DNA of 22,781 bases from Micavibrio sp. UBA7689 (GTDB lineage: Bacteria > Pseudomonadota > Alphaproteobacteria > Micavibrionales > Micavibrionaceae): NCBI GenBank assembly GCA_002482805.1, contig DLGR01000016.1:633-23413 (forward strand), in the 5' to 3' direction. The position numbers and the translations under genes were made by a program. Below are positions 7,670-15,636 of the stretch, one piece after another; positions within the stretch are counted from its first letter, which is position 1, and every line of letters begins with the position of its first letter. A model generated the notes under the pieces. It worked only from the letters and a program-made list of their open reading frames with translations. It did not search any database and was not told the origin of the DNA.

Positions 7670-9021
7670 AAACCTATACGGAAACATACAAGTACGGATG
7701 CGCAGCGGAAGCCTTCGAGGCTTTGTCATTCATGCCCTTTGCACTTTTCTTCGACGGCATGCGCGCGGGTGACCCGCGCTCGCGCTATTCTTATATATGC
7801 GTCGACCCCATCGAAACCATCACGGCAAAAGACGGCGCTGTGGCCATCGACGGCGAGCCGCAGGAGGGCAATCCGTTCGATGTGTTGGCACAACGCATAG
7901 CTCTACACGATCCAAAGGCCAAACCCGATTCTTCCTTCCCCCCATTCCAAGGCGGCGCCGCGGGATTTTTTGGATATGATCTGGGACGTGATCTTGAAAA
8001 ACTTCCCGCGACCGCGCAGGAAGATTTGGAAATGCCCGATATGGTCGTGGGAATTTACGACACAGTTGTGGCATATGATCATGCGCTCAAAAAATGCACC
8101 GTTCTATCGCATACGGGCAAAAAGCGCGTGTTGCAGATCATGGAAATGCTCGATTCAAAACTTGAATTCACACCTAATCCACCCGTGGAATTACTGTGGC
8201 GGGCGGATTGCGACGAAAAAGAATATTTAAAGAAAATCGAAAAAGTGCGGGATTATATCGCGGCAGGCGATATTTATCAGGTCAATATTTCGCGCCGTTT
8301 CACAGCCCTTCTTCCCGAAAATTTCGATGCGTATCAACATTACAAAAATTTGCGCACTATCAACGCCGCGCCGTTTTCGGCGTTCATGAATTTCGGCGAT
8401 GTCAAAATATCTTCTTCGTCGCCCGAGCGTTTTTTGCGCGTGCAGGATAACCTCGTGGAAACGCGGCCCATCAAAGGCACGGTGTCCGACGCCCTTCCCC
8501 CCTCTGCTTTGCTTGAAAGCGAAAAGGAGCGTGCAGAAAACCTGATGATTGTTGACATTATGCGCAGCGATATCGGCAAAGTCTGCAAAACAGGTTCAGT
8601 CAAGGTGCCGCAATTGTTCGGCATCGAAACCTATGAAGGGCTACACCATCTGGTATCTTCCGTCACCGGCGAATTGAAAGAAGGTGTTTCGGCCACGGCA
8701 TTGTTGAAAGCCTGCTTCCCAGGCGGTTCGGTGACAGGCGCGCCCAAAATCCGCGCGATGGAAATTATAGAAGAGCTGGAGCCCAACCGACGCGGTCCGT
8801 ATTGCGGCGCGCTCGGCTATATCGGATTCGACGGCACCATGGACACATCCATCGCCATACGCACTCTGGTGTATAGCGCTACTGAAGTGCAATTACAGAC
8901 TGGCGGCGGTATCACGATGGAATCCGACGCGCAAAAAGAACTTGATGAAACGCTGACCAAAGCAAAAAAACTGTTTGAAAGCTTTGCGCCTACGCAACGA
9001 CCGCTCAAAAAGGCCGTCTGA
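7666..9021 (+). CDS. pabB: Aminodeoxychorismate synthase component I
   Basis: Converts chorismate plus ammonia to 4-amino-4-deoxychorismate, the first step to p-aminobenzoate and folate. 451 aa with the chorismate-binding domain in the C-terminal two thirds: DIYQVNISRRF (about 202-212), TRPIKGT with Lys270, ENLMIVDIMRSDIGKV (291 onwards) and FPGGSVTGAPK (351-361). PIKGT carries the Lys typical of PabB, where TrpE has Ala (PIAGT), so I prefer PabB over anthranilate synthase. The gene next to it is a PabC-like lyase, which agrees. It overlaps the helicase stop by 4 nt and the next gene by 1 nt (TGATG). The glutaminase partner PabA is not in the window. Confidence 0.93.
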   Translation: MKTYTETYKYGCAAEAFEALSFMPFALFFDGMRAGDPRSRYSYICVDPIETITAKDGAVAIDGEPQEGNPFDVLAQRIALHDPKAKPDSSFPPFQGGAAGFFGYDLGRDLEKLPATAQEDLEMPDMVVGIYDTVVAYDHALKKCTVLSHTGKKRVLQIMEMLDSKLEFTPNPPVELLWRADCDEKEYLKKIEKVRDYIAAGDIYQVNISRRFTALLPENFDAYQHYKNLRTINAAPFSAFMNFGDVKISSSSPERFLRVQDNLVETRPIKGTVSDALPPSALLESEKERAENLMIVDIMRSDIGKVCKTGSVKVPQLFGIETYEGLHHLVSSVTGELKEGVSATALLKACFPGGSVTGAPKIRAMEIIEELEPNRRGPYCGALGYIGFDGTMDTSIAIRTLVYSATEVQLQTGGGITMESDAQKELDETLTKAKKLFESFAPTQRPLKKAV

Positions 9022-9746
9022 TGGCCGTCATTTTCAAGGACGGCTTTTACAAGGAAGAAGCGGCGCCACAAATTTTCGCGCCCGAAGTAACCGTTAAAGG
9101 CGTGTTCGACACCATGCTGGCATTGAACGGTGCGGTGCAGGACGCACGGGCGCATTTCGAACGCCTGATCCGCGATGTGGATAGCGTGCTGGGTTATCCA
9201 CAGACCGCCCTGCCCAATTTTGGCGAACTTTCACAAATTTGGTCCGCGCTTCTGGAGAGCAACGGGTTGGAAACAGACTGCGCACGGTTGCGCACGCTCG
9301 TTATTCAGAGCGATAATCCCTCGGTGGTTATCAGCGCGGAAGCCACGCAAAACCCTGACAGCCTTCCGCCCGTGAAATGCGCGCTCATCCGCGATTATCC
9401 ACGGCAGGCGGACAGCAAATTCGAAAATACAAAACACACGGATTACACCCGCGCATTTGCCGCGCGCGAAGCCGCAAAAAGAAAAGGCGCGGAAGAAGCA
9501 ATCCTTACCAACAGCAACGGCACTATTGCGTGCGGCGCTGTCGCCAATATTTTTATCGAGGAAAACGGTGTGTTCATCACGCCGCCCTTGTCGGACGGTG
9601 TAATGGCGGGCATCACACGCGCAAAACTCATCACCGAAAGGAGCGCACGTGAGGAAAGTATCAACGAGCCTCGCTTGCGCAGCGCGGACGCGGTATACCT
9701 CACCAACAGCCTGATCGGTGTGCGCAGGGTTCGTAGTATTTCATAA
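9021..9746 (+). CDS. pabC: Aminotransferase class IV, probable aminodeoxychorismate lyase
   Basis: A fold-type IV PLP enzyme, 241 aa. The probable reaction is removal of pyruvate from 4-amino-4-deoxychorismate to give p-aminobenzoate. Lys138 in ENTKHTDYT is in the place of the Schiff-base lysine, and EEAILTNSNGTIACGAVANIF followed by ITPPLSDGVMAGITR is the cofactor-binding and C-terminal signature of the family. The start ATG overlaps the pabB stop (TGATG), so translation is coupled and the two act in successive steps. The alternative reading, a branched-chain or D-amino acid aminotransferase, is less likely because of the pabB linkage and the short length. The protein is divergent at its N-terminus. 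Confidence 0.85.
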   Translation: MAVIFKDGFYKEEAAPQIFAPEVTVKGVFDTMLALNGAVQDARAHFERLIRDVDSVLGYPQTALPNFGELSQIWSALLESNGLETDCARLRTLVIQSDNPSVVISAEATQNPDSLPPVKCALIRDYPRQADSKFENTKHTDYTRAFAAREAAKRKGAEEAILTNSNGTIACGAVANIFIEENGVFITPPLSDGVMAGITRAKLITERSAREESINEPRLRSADAVYLTNSLIGVRRVRSIS

Positions 9747-9775
9747 CGTAACTCGGAAGATATTGGTTTGATTAA

Positions 9776-9789
9776 AGAATCAAGATTCT
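9776..9789. promoter_or_regulatory. 14-bp perfect palindrome with two GANTC sites, candidate operator
   Basis: AGAATC-AA-GATTCT is a perfect inverted repeat, and outer GATT and AATC extend the symmetry across a small internal loop. Each half contains a GANTC pentamer (9777-9781 and 9784-9788), the target of the CcrM cell-cycle methylase of Alphaproteobacteria. Measured to the likely start of transcription of the small gene at 9853, it would be centred in the mid -40s, where activators often bind. Function is inferred. Confidence 0.4.
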
Positions 9790-9811
9790 AAATCGGGCCG
9801 CTCATATTTTA

Positions 9812-9820
9812 TGGTATATT
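9812..9820 (+). promoter_or_regulatory. Candidate extended -10 promoter for the 41-aa gene
   Basis: TGGTATATT contains TG, one base, then TATATT (5 of 6 to consensus). No good -35 lies 17 bp upstream, which is acceptable for extended -10 promoters and for activated promoters. The 41-codon gene begins 33 bp downstream. Confidence 0.4.
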
Positions 9821-9852
9821 TCGTCCATCGCAAACATCACAGGAGGGGCCAG

Positions 9853-9978
9853 ATGAAACGAAATCTTCTGCAAGAGGATTACACTGCAAGCTGTGAAGCG
9901 AACGCGGTTATCACGGATGCACAAACCAAAGCCGCGGTTATGCTTGCAAAACTGGAAATGGAATTGGCGTTGAGATAA
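9853..9978 (+). CDS. Small protein of 41 aa with near-perfect Shine-Dalgarno
   Basis: ATG at 9853, TAA at 9976-9978. The product starts MKRNLLQEDYTASCEANAV and ends in an Ala/Leu/Met-rich helix (AAVMLAKLEMELALR). It has one Cys, no membrane span and no recognised domain. Three things make it look real: AGGAGGGG at 9841-9848 (six bases between AGGAGG and the ATG), the best ribosome binding site I see in the window; an extended -10 element upstream; and a strong intrinsic terminator 17 bp after the stop. It is therefore an independent short transcription unit between pabC and the end of the ATP synthase operon. The C-terminal helix is amphipathic-looking, which could mean binding to a partner. 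It might also be a regulatory RNA with a short coding part. Function unknown. Confidence 0.65.
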   Translation: MKRNLLQEDYTASCEANAVITDAQTKAAVMLAKLEMELALR

Positions 9979-9994
9979 TCAGACTGCGCCCAAG

Positions 9995-10023
9995 AAAATG
10001 CCCCGTCAGCGGGGCATTTTTTT
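9995..10023 (+). terminator. Strong intrinsic terminator, probably bidirectional
   Basis: An 11-bp stem (AAAATGCCCCG pairing with CGGGGCATTTT) closes a TCAG tetraloop, and the plus strand continues into a run of seven T from 10017. The minus strand has a shorter T run (TTTTC), so the same hairpin can end the ATP synthase operon, whose last stop codon is at 10035. Confidence 0.85.
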
Positions 10024-10034
10024 ATGCGGGATTT

Positions 10035-10463
10035 TTAGTGAGCGGCGTTGCCTTTGACGGCGGCGAGTTTCGCCAGAGCGGTTTCAAGTTTTTTGTGCGC
10101 CATAGCCTTTTGAACAGGGTCAGTGGCGTTTTTCACATCGAATTCAAGTTCGTTGACCTGTTGCTGGATTTTTTCAGCGTCGAGTTCATTAACATTGACG
10201 GCCTGTTCAGCCAGCAGCGTGCAATTTTTTGCCGTGACATCGGCAAAGCCGCCCGCGATAAAGATTTTCTGCGGTGCTTCGCCTTCGCGCGCGATCACTT
10301 CGACTACCCCTGCTTTAACAGCGGCGATCAACGACATGTGGCCGGCGCGGACGCCGAAATAGCCCTCTTCGCCCGGAATGGTCACTTGCCACGCAGGTTG
10401 CGAGACGAGGACTTTCTCGGGAGAGACGAGTTCGAAATTAAAAGTGCCAGCTGCTTCGGCCAT
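10035..10463 (-). CDS. atpC: ATP synthase F1 subunit epsilon
   Basis: The epsilon subunit of the F1 motor, which sits on the gamma stalk and couples rotation and inhibition. The N-terminal beta-sandwich is clear: FNFELVSPEKVLVSQPAWQVTIPGEEGYFGVRAGHMSL, then IFIAGGFADV. The C-terminal helical hairpin is present (residues about 90-142). I start it at 10463 (MAEAAGTFNF), two bases after the stop of the preceding gene, because this matches the family N-terminus. An upstream ATG at 10481 would add six residues and overlap that gene. It is the last gene of the operon and is followed by the hairpin at 9995-10023. Confidence 0.93.
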   Translation of the reverse strand: MAEAAGTFNFELVSPEKVLVSQPAWQVTIPGEEGYFGVRAGHMSLIAAVKAGVVEVIAREGEAPQKIFIAGGFADVTAKNCTLLAEQAVNVNELDAEKIQQQVNELEFDVKNATDPVQKAMAHKKLETALAKLAAVKGNAAH

Positions 10464-10465
10464 TC

Positions 10466-10687
10466 TTATGCTTTCTTCCATTTAAACTGGAATTCCAGTT
10501 CTTCATCGCCGCCATCGCGTTCATGCTCGACGGTAAATTCGGCGCGGGCGGGAACATAAATGCGCTCACCCGCGACCTGTATTTCGAAATTCTTGCCTTC
10601 TTCGATGCAGTCGGCCAGACGGCGCAGTTTTTCGACGATCTCGTCGTTGGAATAACCCTTTTCAATATCGCGGTCTTTTTTTGCCAT
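10466..10687 (-). CDS. Amphi-Trp domain protein inside the ATP synthase operon
   Basis: 73 aa. The sequence matches the small amphi-Trp domain family: DEIVEKLRRLADCIEEG, then FEIQVAGERIYVPARAEF, then EHER and a C-terminal EELEFQFKWKK. The family is known by its amphipathic strands and conserved Trp, and no biochemical role is established as far as I know. It lies 3 bp after atpD and 2 bp before atpC, so it must be co-expressed with the F1 subunits. It is not a standard ATP synthase component. Possible roles are an assembly or regulatory factor, or a passenger gene that moved into a strong operon; the sequence cannot decide. Its codon use is like that of its neighbours. Confidence 0.85.
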   Translation of the reverse strand: MAKKDRDIEKGYSNDEIVEKLRRLADCIEEGKNFEIQVAGERIYVPARAEFTVEHERDGGDEELEFQFKWKKA

Positions 10688-10690
10688 GGA

Positions 10691-12106
<1,416 letters not shown>

Positions 12107-12140
12107 TTTCTTCTTCCTTCTTCTTCAAACTTTAAAATTT
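12107..12140 (-). promoter_or_regulatory. AU-rich 13-mer plus purine-rich leader before atpD
   Basis: Read on the minus strand, AAATTTTAAAGTT (12128-12140) is followed by 21 bases that are almost all A and G, containing GAAGGAAG, up to the atpD ATG. The same 13-mer followed by a similar purine run is found before atpA and before no other gene of the operon. The 13-mer overlaps the last codons of the upstream 90-aa gene. It probably acts as a translation enhancer. Confidence 0.5.
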
Positions 12141-12404
12141 GTCGTGTTCATACGGTGACTTCACACCGGCCGCTCTCAAGCGGTCTTCAATTTCGCCCGT
12201 CTGACGTGGGCTGAAAGGTGCCTTTACACCGAGCAAACCTGTTTCCGCGCCCGGATGATCCGGAATCGCATTGTTGGAAAAGTCAGACGTTTCGGCATTC
12301 GTCGTAAATGGCACACCCACTTGAGGAGCAGGTTTAACCGTTGATGGCCCACCTGTCGGTCCCAGTGATTCCGCGCCATCCATACGGCTCATAAATTTCG
12401 TCAT
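12132..12404 (-). CDS. Small disordered hypothetical protein between atpG and atpD, 90 aa
   Basis: Not a known ATP synthase subunit and no recognised family. It is rich in Gly, Pro, Thr and Ser in its first two thirds (GPTGGPSTVKPAPQVGVPF), which suggests disorder. The end is better ordered and charged, with SPRQTGEIEDRLRAAGVKSPYE. The start ATG overlaps the atpG stop by one base (TAATG), so translation is coupled to gamma and the protein should be made at a level similar to F1 subunits. No membrane segment or signal is visible. The final helix (EIEDRLRAAG) resembles short peptide ligands that dock on other proteins, so an assembly or inhibitory factor is conceivable but unproven. Its reading frame is well supported by position between two tightly packed genes. 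Confidence 0.75.
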   Translation of the reverse strand: MTKFMSRMDGAESLGPTGGPSTVKPAPQVGVPFTTNAETSDFSNNAIPDHPGAETGLLGVKAPFSPRQTGEIEDRLRAAGVKSPYEHDKF

Positions 12405-13324
12405 TACACTGCCTCCGCTCCGGAAATGATTTCGATCAGTTCCTTTGTGATGTACGCCTGACGCGCACGGTTGTATTGGATGGTCAGTTTCTTGATCATG
12501 TCGCCCGCGTTGCGCGTCGCGTTGTCCATGGCGGTCATACGCGCGGCTTGCTCACCAGCGGCAGAATCCATCAGTGCGCGGAACATCTGCACGCCGAGGT
12601 TACGGGGCAAAAGCAATGCGAGGATTTCTGATTCTTCGGGTTCAAAAGAATACGGCGAAAGCAGTGCGGGTGAATCATGCTTTTCTTCGGCTTTCTTTTT
12701 GTTTTCGTTCGCGACCGTAGGCTCCTCCGCCTTGAAGGGGATAACCTGTTGCACGGACGGCTTTTGCGTCAGAACCGAAACGAATTTGTTATAAATGATC
12801 GTCGCGACATCGAATTCCCCCGCTTCGAAATTGGCGAGAACGAATTGTGTGACTTCATCGGCATCGGCGAAAGACAATGATTTGCCGCCGCCGAGATTGG
12901 CAAAGCTTTTGACGATCTTATCCGCCTGATCGCGTTTCAAAAGGTCGCGTGCCTTGCGGCCCACCGTAACGACTTTTACTTTTTTGCCTTCGGACACGAG
13001 ACGGCGGATTTCCTGACGCGCCAAACGCACGAGGTTTCCGTTGAAACCCCCTGCCAGACCGCGGTCGGAGGTGATGACGACCAGAAGATGCGTGTCATCC
13101 TTGCCCGTACCCGCCAGAAGTTTGGGAGAGGCAGATGTGATGACTGCGTTCTTCGCAACACGCGCCATCATTTCGCCCATTGCGCGGGCGTAAGGCTGAG
13201 ACGCTTCGGCGCGTTCCTGCGCGCGCTTCAGTTTCGAGGCCGCGACCATCTTCATCGCCGAGGTAATCTTCCTCGTCGATTTAACGGACACAATCCTGTT
13301 TCTATAGTCCTTTAAGCTAGGCAT
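12404..13324 (-). CDS. atpG: ATP synthase F1 subunit gamma
   Basis: The rotating central stalk of F1. The N-terminal coiled-coil helix is typical (MPSLKDYRNRIVSVKSTRKITSAMKMVAASKLKRAQ), and the C-terminal helix SAAGEQAARMTAMDNATRNA with NRARQAYITKELIEI is the conserved partner. At 306 aa it is a little longer than the usual 285-295. The extra residues fall in a lysine/glutamate-rich loop (KAEEPTVANENKKKAEEKHD, near residues 195-215). It starts 5 bp after the atpA stop without a good Shine-Dalgarno, so it probably depends on ribosomes from atpA. Confidence 0.97.
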   Translation of the reverse strand: MPSLKDYRNRIVSVKSTRKITSAMKMVAASKLKRAQERAEASQPYARAMGEMMARVAKNAVITSASPKLLAGTGKDDTHLLVVITSDRGLAGGFNGNLVRLARQEIRRLVSEGKKVKVVTVGRKARDLLKRDQADKIVKSFANLGGGKSLSFADADEVTQFVLANFEAGEFDVATIIYNKFVSVLTQKPSVQQVIPFKAEEPTVANENKKKAEEKHDSPALLSPYSFEPEESEILALLLPRNLGVQMFRALMDSAAGEQAARMTAMDNATRNAGDMIKKLTIQYNRARQAYITKELIEIISGAEAV

Positions 13325-13329
13325 CTATA

Positions 13330-14880
13330 TTACGCCGCCTTTTTAACCGCGCCGCCGCCGAAGCTGTTGGCGAAGTTTGTCAGGAATTCTTTCATGCGGG
13401 CTTCGATACCGTCGATCTTCTGGTCTTTCTTGATGCCTTCCAGAATGTCTTTGCCGTTGGCACGCAAGGAATCCAGCATCATGTGTTCGAACTTCGAAAC
13501 ATCGTTGACGGGAACGTTATCCAGATAGCCTTTGGTACCGGCATAGATAACGACGACCTGCTCTTCCACAGGAAGCGGCGAGTATTGTGGCTGTTTCAAA
13601 AGCTGCGTCAGGCGCGCACCGCGTGCGAGCAATTTTTGCGTAGAGGCGTCGAGGTCGGAGGCGAACTGAGAGAACGCTTCCATTTCACGGAACTGTGCCA
13701 GTTCGAGTTTGATAGAACCAGAAACCTGTTTCATAGCCTTGATCTGAGCTGCGGAACCCACGCGGGAAACCGACAGACCGACGTTGATGGCAGGACGAAT
13801 ACCTTTGAAGAACAAACCCGTCTCCAAGAAGATCTGTCCGTCCGTGATGGAAATAACATTCGTCGGAATGTAAGCGGACACGTCGCCGGCCTGCGTTTCG
13901 ATGATCGGCAGAGCCGTCAAAGATCCGGCGCCGAGAGAGTCGTTTACTTTGCAGGCGCGTTCCAGCAGACGGGAGTGGATGTAGAAAACATCGCCCGGAT
14001 AAGCTTCGCGGCCCGGAGGACGACGGAGCAGCAAAGACATCTGGCGATAAGCGACGGCTTGTTTGGACAAGTCATCATATACGATCAGAGCGTGCTGGCC
14101 GTTGTCGCGGAAGAATTCGCCCATTGCGCAGCCCGTGTAGGGTGCGAGGAACTGCATCGGCGCGGGGTCGGATGCCGTGGCGGCCACAACGATGGAATAT
14201 TCCATCGCGCCGTTTTCTTCGAGTTCGCGTACCAATTGCGCAACCGTCGAACGTTTCTGACCGATAGCAACATAGATGCAGAACATGTGCTTGTTCTTGT
14301 CGGGATCTTTGTTGACGTTTTTCTGGTTGATGATCGCGTCGATAGCGACAGCGGTTTTACCCGTCTGACGGTCGCCGATGATCAGTTCGCGCTGGCCGCG
14401 GCCGACAGGAACCAAAGCATCCAATGCTTTCAAACCCGTTTGCATAGGTTCGTGAACGGATTTACGCGCGATAACGCCGGGAGCTTTCACTTCGACGAGG
14501 CGGTATTCCGGATTTTTGATCGGGCCTTTGCCGTCGATCGGGTTGCCCAGACCGTCGACCACGCGGCCGAGCAAACCTTTGCCGACGGGAACCTGAACGA
14601 TCTGGCCGGTACGCTTGACGATGTCGCCTTCTTTGATGGCGCGGTCCGAACCGAACACCACGACGCCGACATTGTCGGTTTCAAGGTTCAGGGCCATGCC
14701 TTTTACGCCGCCCGGGAATTCAACCATCTCTCCGGCCTGAACGCGGTCAAGGCCGTACACGCGGGCAACGCCGTCGCCGACGGACAGAACTTGTCCGATT
14801 TCGGCAACATCTGCCTGCGCGCTGAAATCAGCGATCTGTTTTTTCAGGATTTGTGAAATCTCTGCAGCTTTAATTTCCAT
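13330..14880 (-). CDS. atpA: ATP synthase F1 subunit alpha
   Basis: The non-catalytic nucleotide-binding subunit, three copies per F1. 516 aa. The N-terminus MEIKAAEISQILKKQI is the family's delta-binding helix. GDRQTGKT (169-176) is the P-loop, and the segment RPAINVGLSVSRVGSAAQ holds the conserved arginine finger (SVSR). Start chosen at 14880, preceded by a 25-base purine-rich leader. It lies 46 bp after atpH, the widest gap in the operon, and that gap carries the repeated 13-mer element. Confidence 0.98.
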   Translation of the reverse strand: MEIKAAEISQILKKQIADFSAQADVAEIGQVLSVGDGVARVYGLDRVQAGEMVEFPGGVKGMALNLETDNVGVVVFGSDRAIKEGDIVKRTGQIVQVPVGKGLLGRVVDGLGNPIDGKGPIKNPEYRLVEVKAPGVIARKSVHEPMQTGLKALDALVPVGRGQRELIIGDRQTGKTAVAIDAIINQKNVNKDPDKNKHMFCIYVAIGQKRSTVAQLVRELEENGAMEYSIVVAATASDPAPMQFLAPYTGCAMGEFFRDNGQHALIVYDDLSKQAVAYRQMSLLLRRPPGREAYPGDVFYIHSRLLERACKVNDSLGAGSLTALPIIETQAGDVSAYIPTNVISITDGQIFLETGLFFKGIRPAINVGLSVSRVGSAAQIKAMKQVSGSIKLELAQFREMEAFSQFASDLDASTQKLLARGARLTQLLKQPQYSPLPVEEQVVVIYAGTKGYLDNVPVNDVSKFEHMMLDSLRANGKDILEGIKKDQKIDGIEARMKEFLTNFANSFGGGAVKKAA

Positions 14881-14918
14881 GGTCTCTTTCTTCTCTTCTT
14901 TCTTGAACTTTAAAATTT
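14881..14918 (-). promoter_or_regulatory. AU-rich 13-mer plus purine-rich leader before atpA
   Basis: On the minus strand AAATTTTAAAGTT (14906-14918) is followed by 25 bases, nearly all A and G, ending at the atpA ATG, with AAGAAAGAGA near the usual Shine-Dalgarno distance. The same 13-mer and a similar run precede atpD. Alpha and beta are the two subunits needed in three copies, which suggests tuning of translation. Confidence 0.5.
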
Positions 14919-14926
14919 ACGTCCGC

Positions 14927-15499
14927 TTAGGCGGCTTTGTTTCCTTGGTATTTCATGGCGCGGCTTAAACGCTCCAGCTTGGTTTTGACCGAGTCATCGA
15001 TCATCAGCGAACCCAGCGTGACGACAACGCCGCCGATGAGTTCGGAATTGATTTCCGATTCCACCATCACCGGTTGGCCGATGGTTTTGGTCAGCGATTC
15101 TTCGAGCGATTTTTTCTGACCTGCGGACAATGCCGTGGCAGATTCCACTTTCGCGCGGAGTTCGCCGCGGCGTGCGGACAGATTGTCATCCACGGCCTTC
15201 AGAACATTGTCGATATCCATGAGGCGGCGGTTGTGCGCCAGCGTCAGGAGGAAGTTTTTTGTGAGCGCGGAGAATTTCGCCGTATCCGCAATCGCACCCA
15301 ACACCGCCTGCTGTGCCGATTTTTTCACCAGAGGTGATTTCATCACGCCGCGCAAATCCTCGGACGATTCGAGCATGGCGCGCAGTTCGGCGATGTCTTT
15401 TTCAATCTGGGGAATCGATTTCTGATCCATGGCCAAATCGACCAGAGCAGAAGCATATCGGAAGGCGGCAGTGCCTGAGGATCTATTATTAGAAGCCAC
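14927..15499 (-). CDS. atpH: ATP synthase F1 subunit delta
   Basis: The peripheral-stalk subunit joining F1 to the b subunits. 190 aa. The N-terminal helical domain begins TAAFRYASALVDLAMDQKS, and the C-terminal part has the conserved SELIGGVVVTLGSLMIDDSVKTKLERL. The start codon is GTG at 15499, with AAGGGA five bases upstream; the ATG just before it at 15503 is in another frame. This is the first gene of the F1 operon. The acyltransferase-like gene upstream ends 137 bp away, leaving room for a promoter. Confidence 0.95.
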   Translation of the reverse strand: MASNNRSSGTAAFRYASALVDLAMDQKSIPQIEKDIAELRAMLESSEDLRGVMKSPLVKKSAQQAVLGAIADTAKFSALTKNFLLTLAHNRRLMDIDNVLKAVDDNLSARRGELRAKVESATALSAGQKKSLEESLTKTIGQPVMVESEINSELIGGVVVTLGSLMIDDSVKTKLERLSRAMKYQGNKAA

Positions 15500-15541
15500 G
15501 CATGTCCCTTAGGTTCATATTATGTGTCAAAAGTTGCGCCT

Positions 15542-15570
15542 GAAATAGCATACGGCTCTGCCCGTTGCAA
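15542..15570 (-). promoter_or_regulatory. Candidate promoter of the F1-ATPase operon
   Basis: On the minus strand TTGCAA (15565-15570), a 17-bp spacer, and TATTTC (15542-15547) preceded by TGC, an extended -10 form. It is the best pair I can find in the 137-bp gap before atpH and would give a leader of about 35 bases. Matches are modest (4 of 6 and 3 of 6). Confidence 0.3.
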
Positions 15571-15636
15571 GCTTTGAAACCCGCCGAATTCACGCCCATT
15601 TTTAAGCCCCTGTTACAGGCTGTCTAAAGGCTTCGG

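Noticed and set aside
7666..9021. Anthranilate synthase component I (trpE) as the identity of this gene
   Set aside because: The PIKGT lysine and the adjoining class IV lyase gene favour pabB.
13483..14856. 457-codon open frame on the plus strand
   Set aside because: Antisense shadow of atpA, which is certain; the product has no family resemblance and no ribosome binding site.
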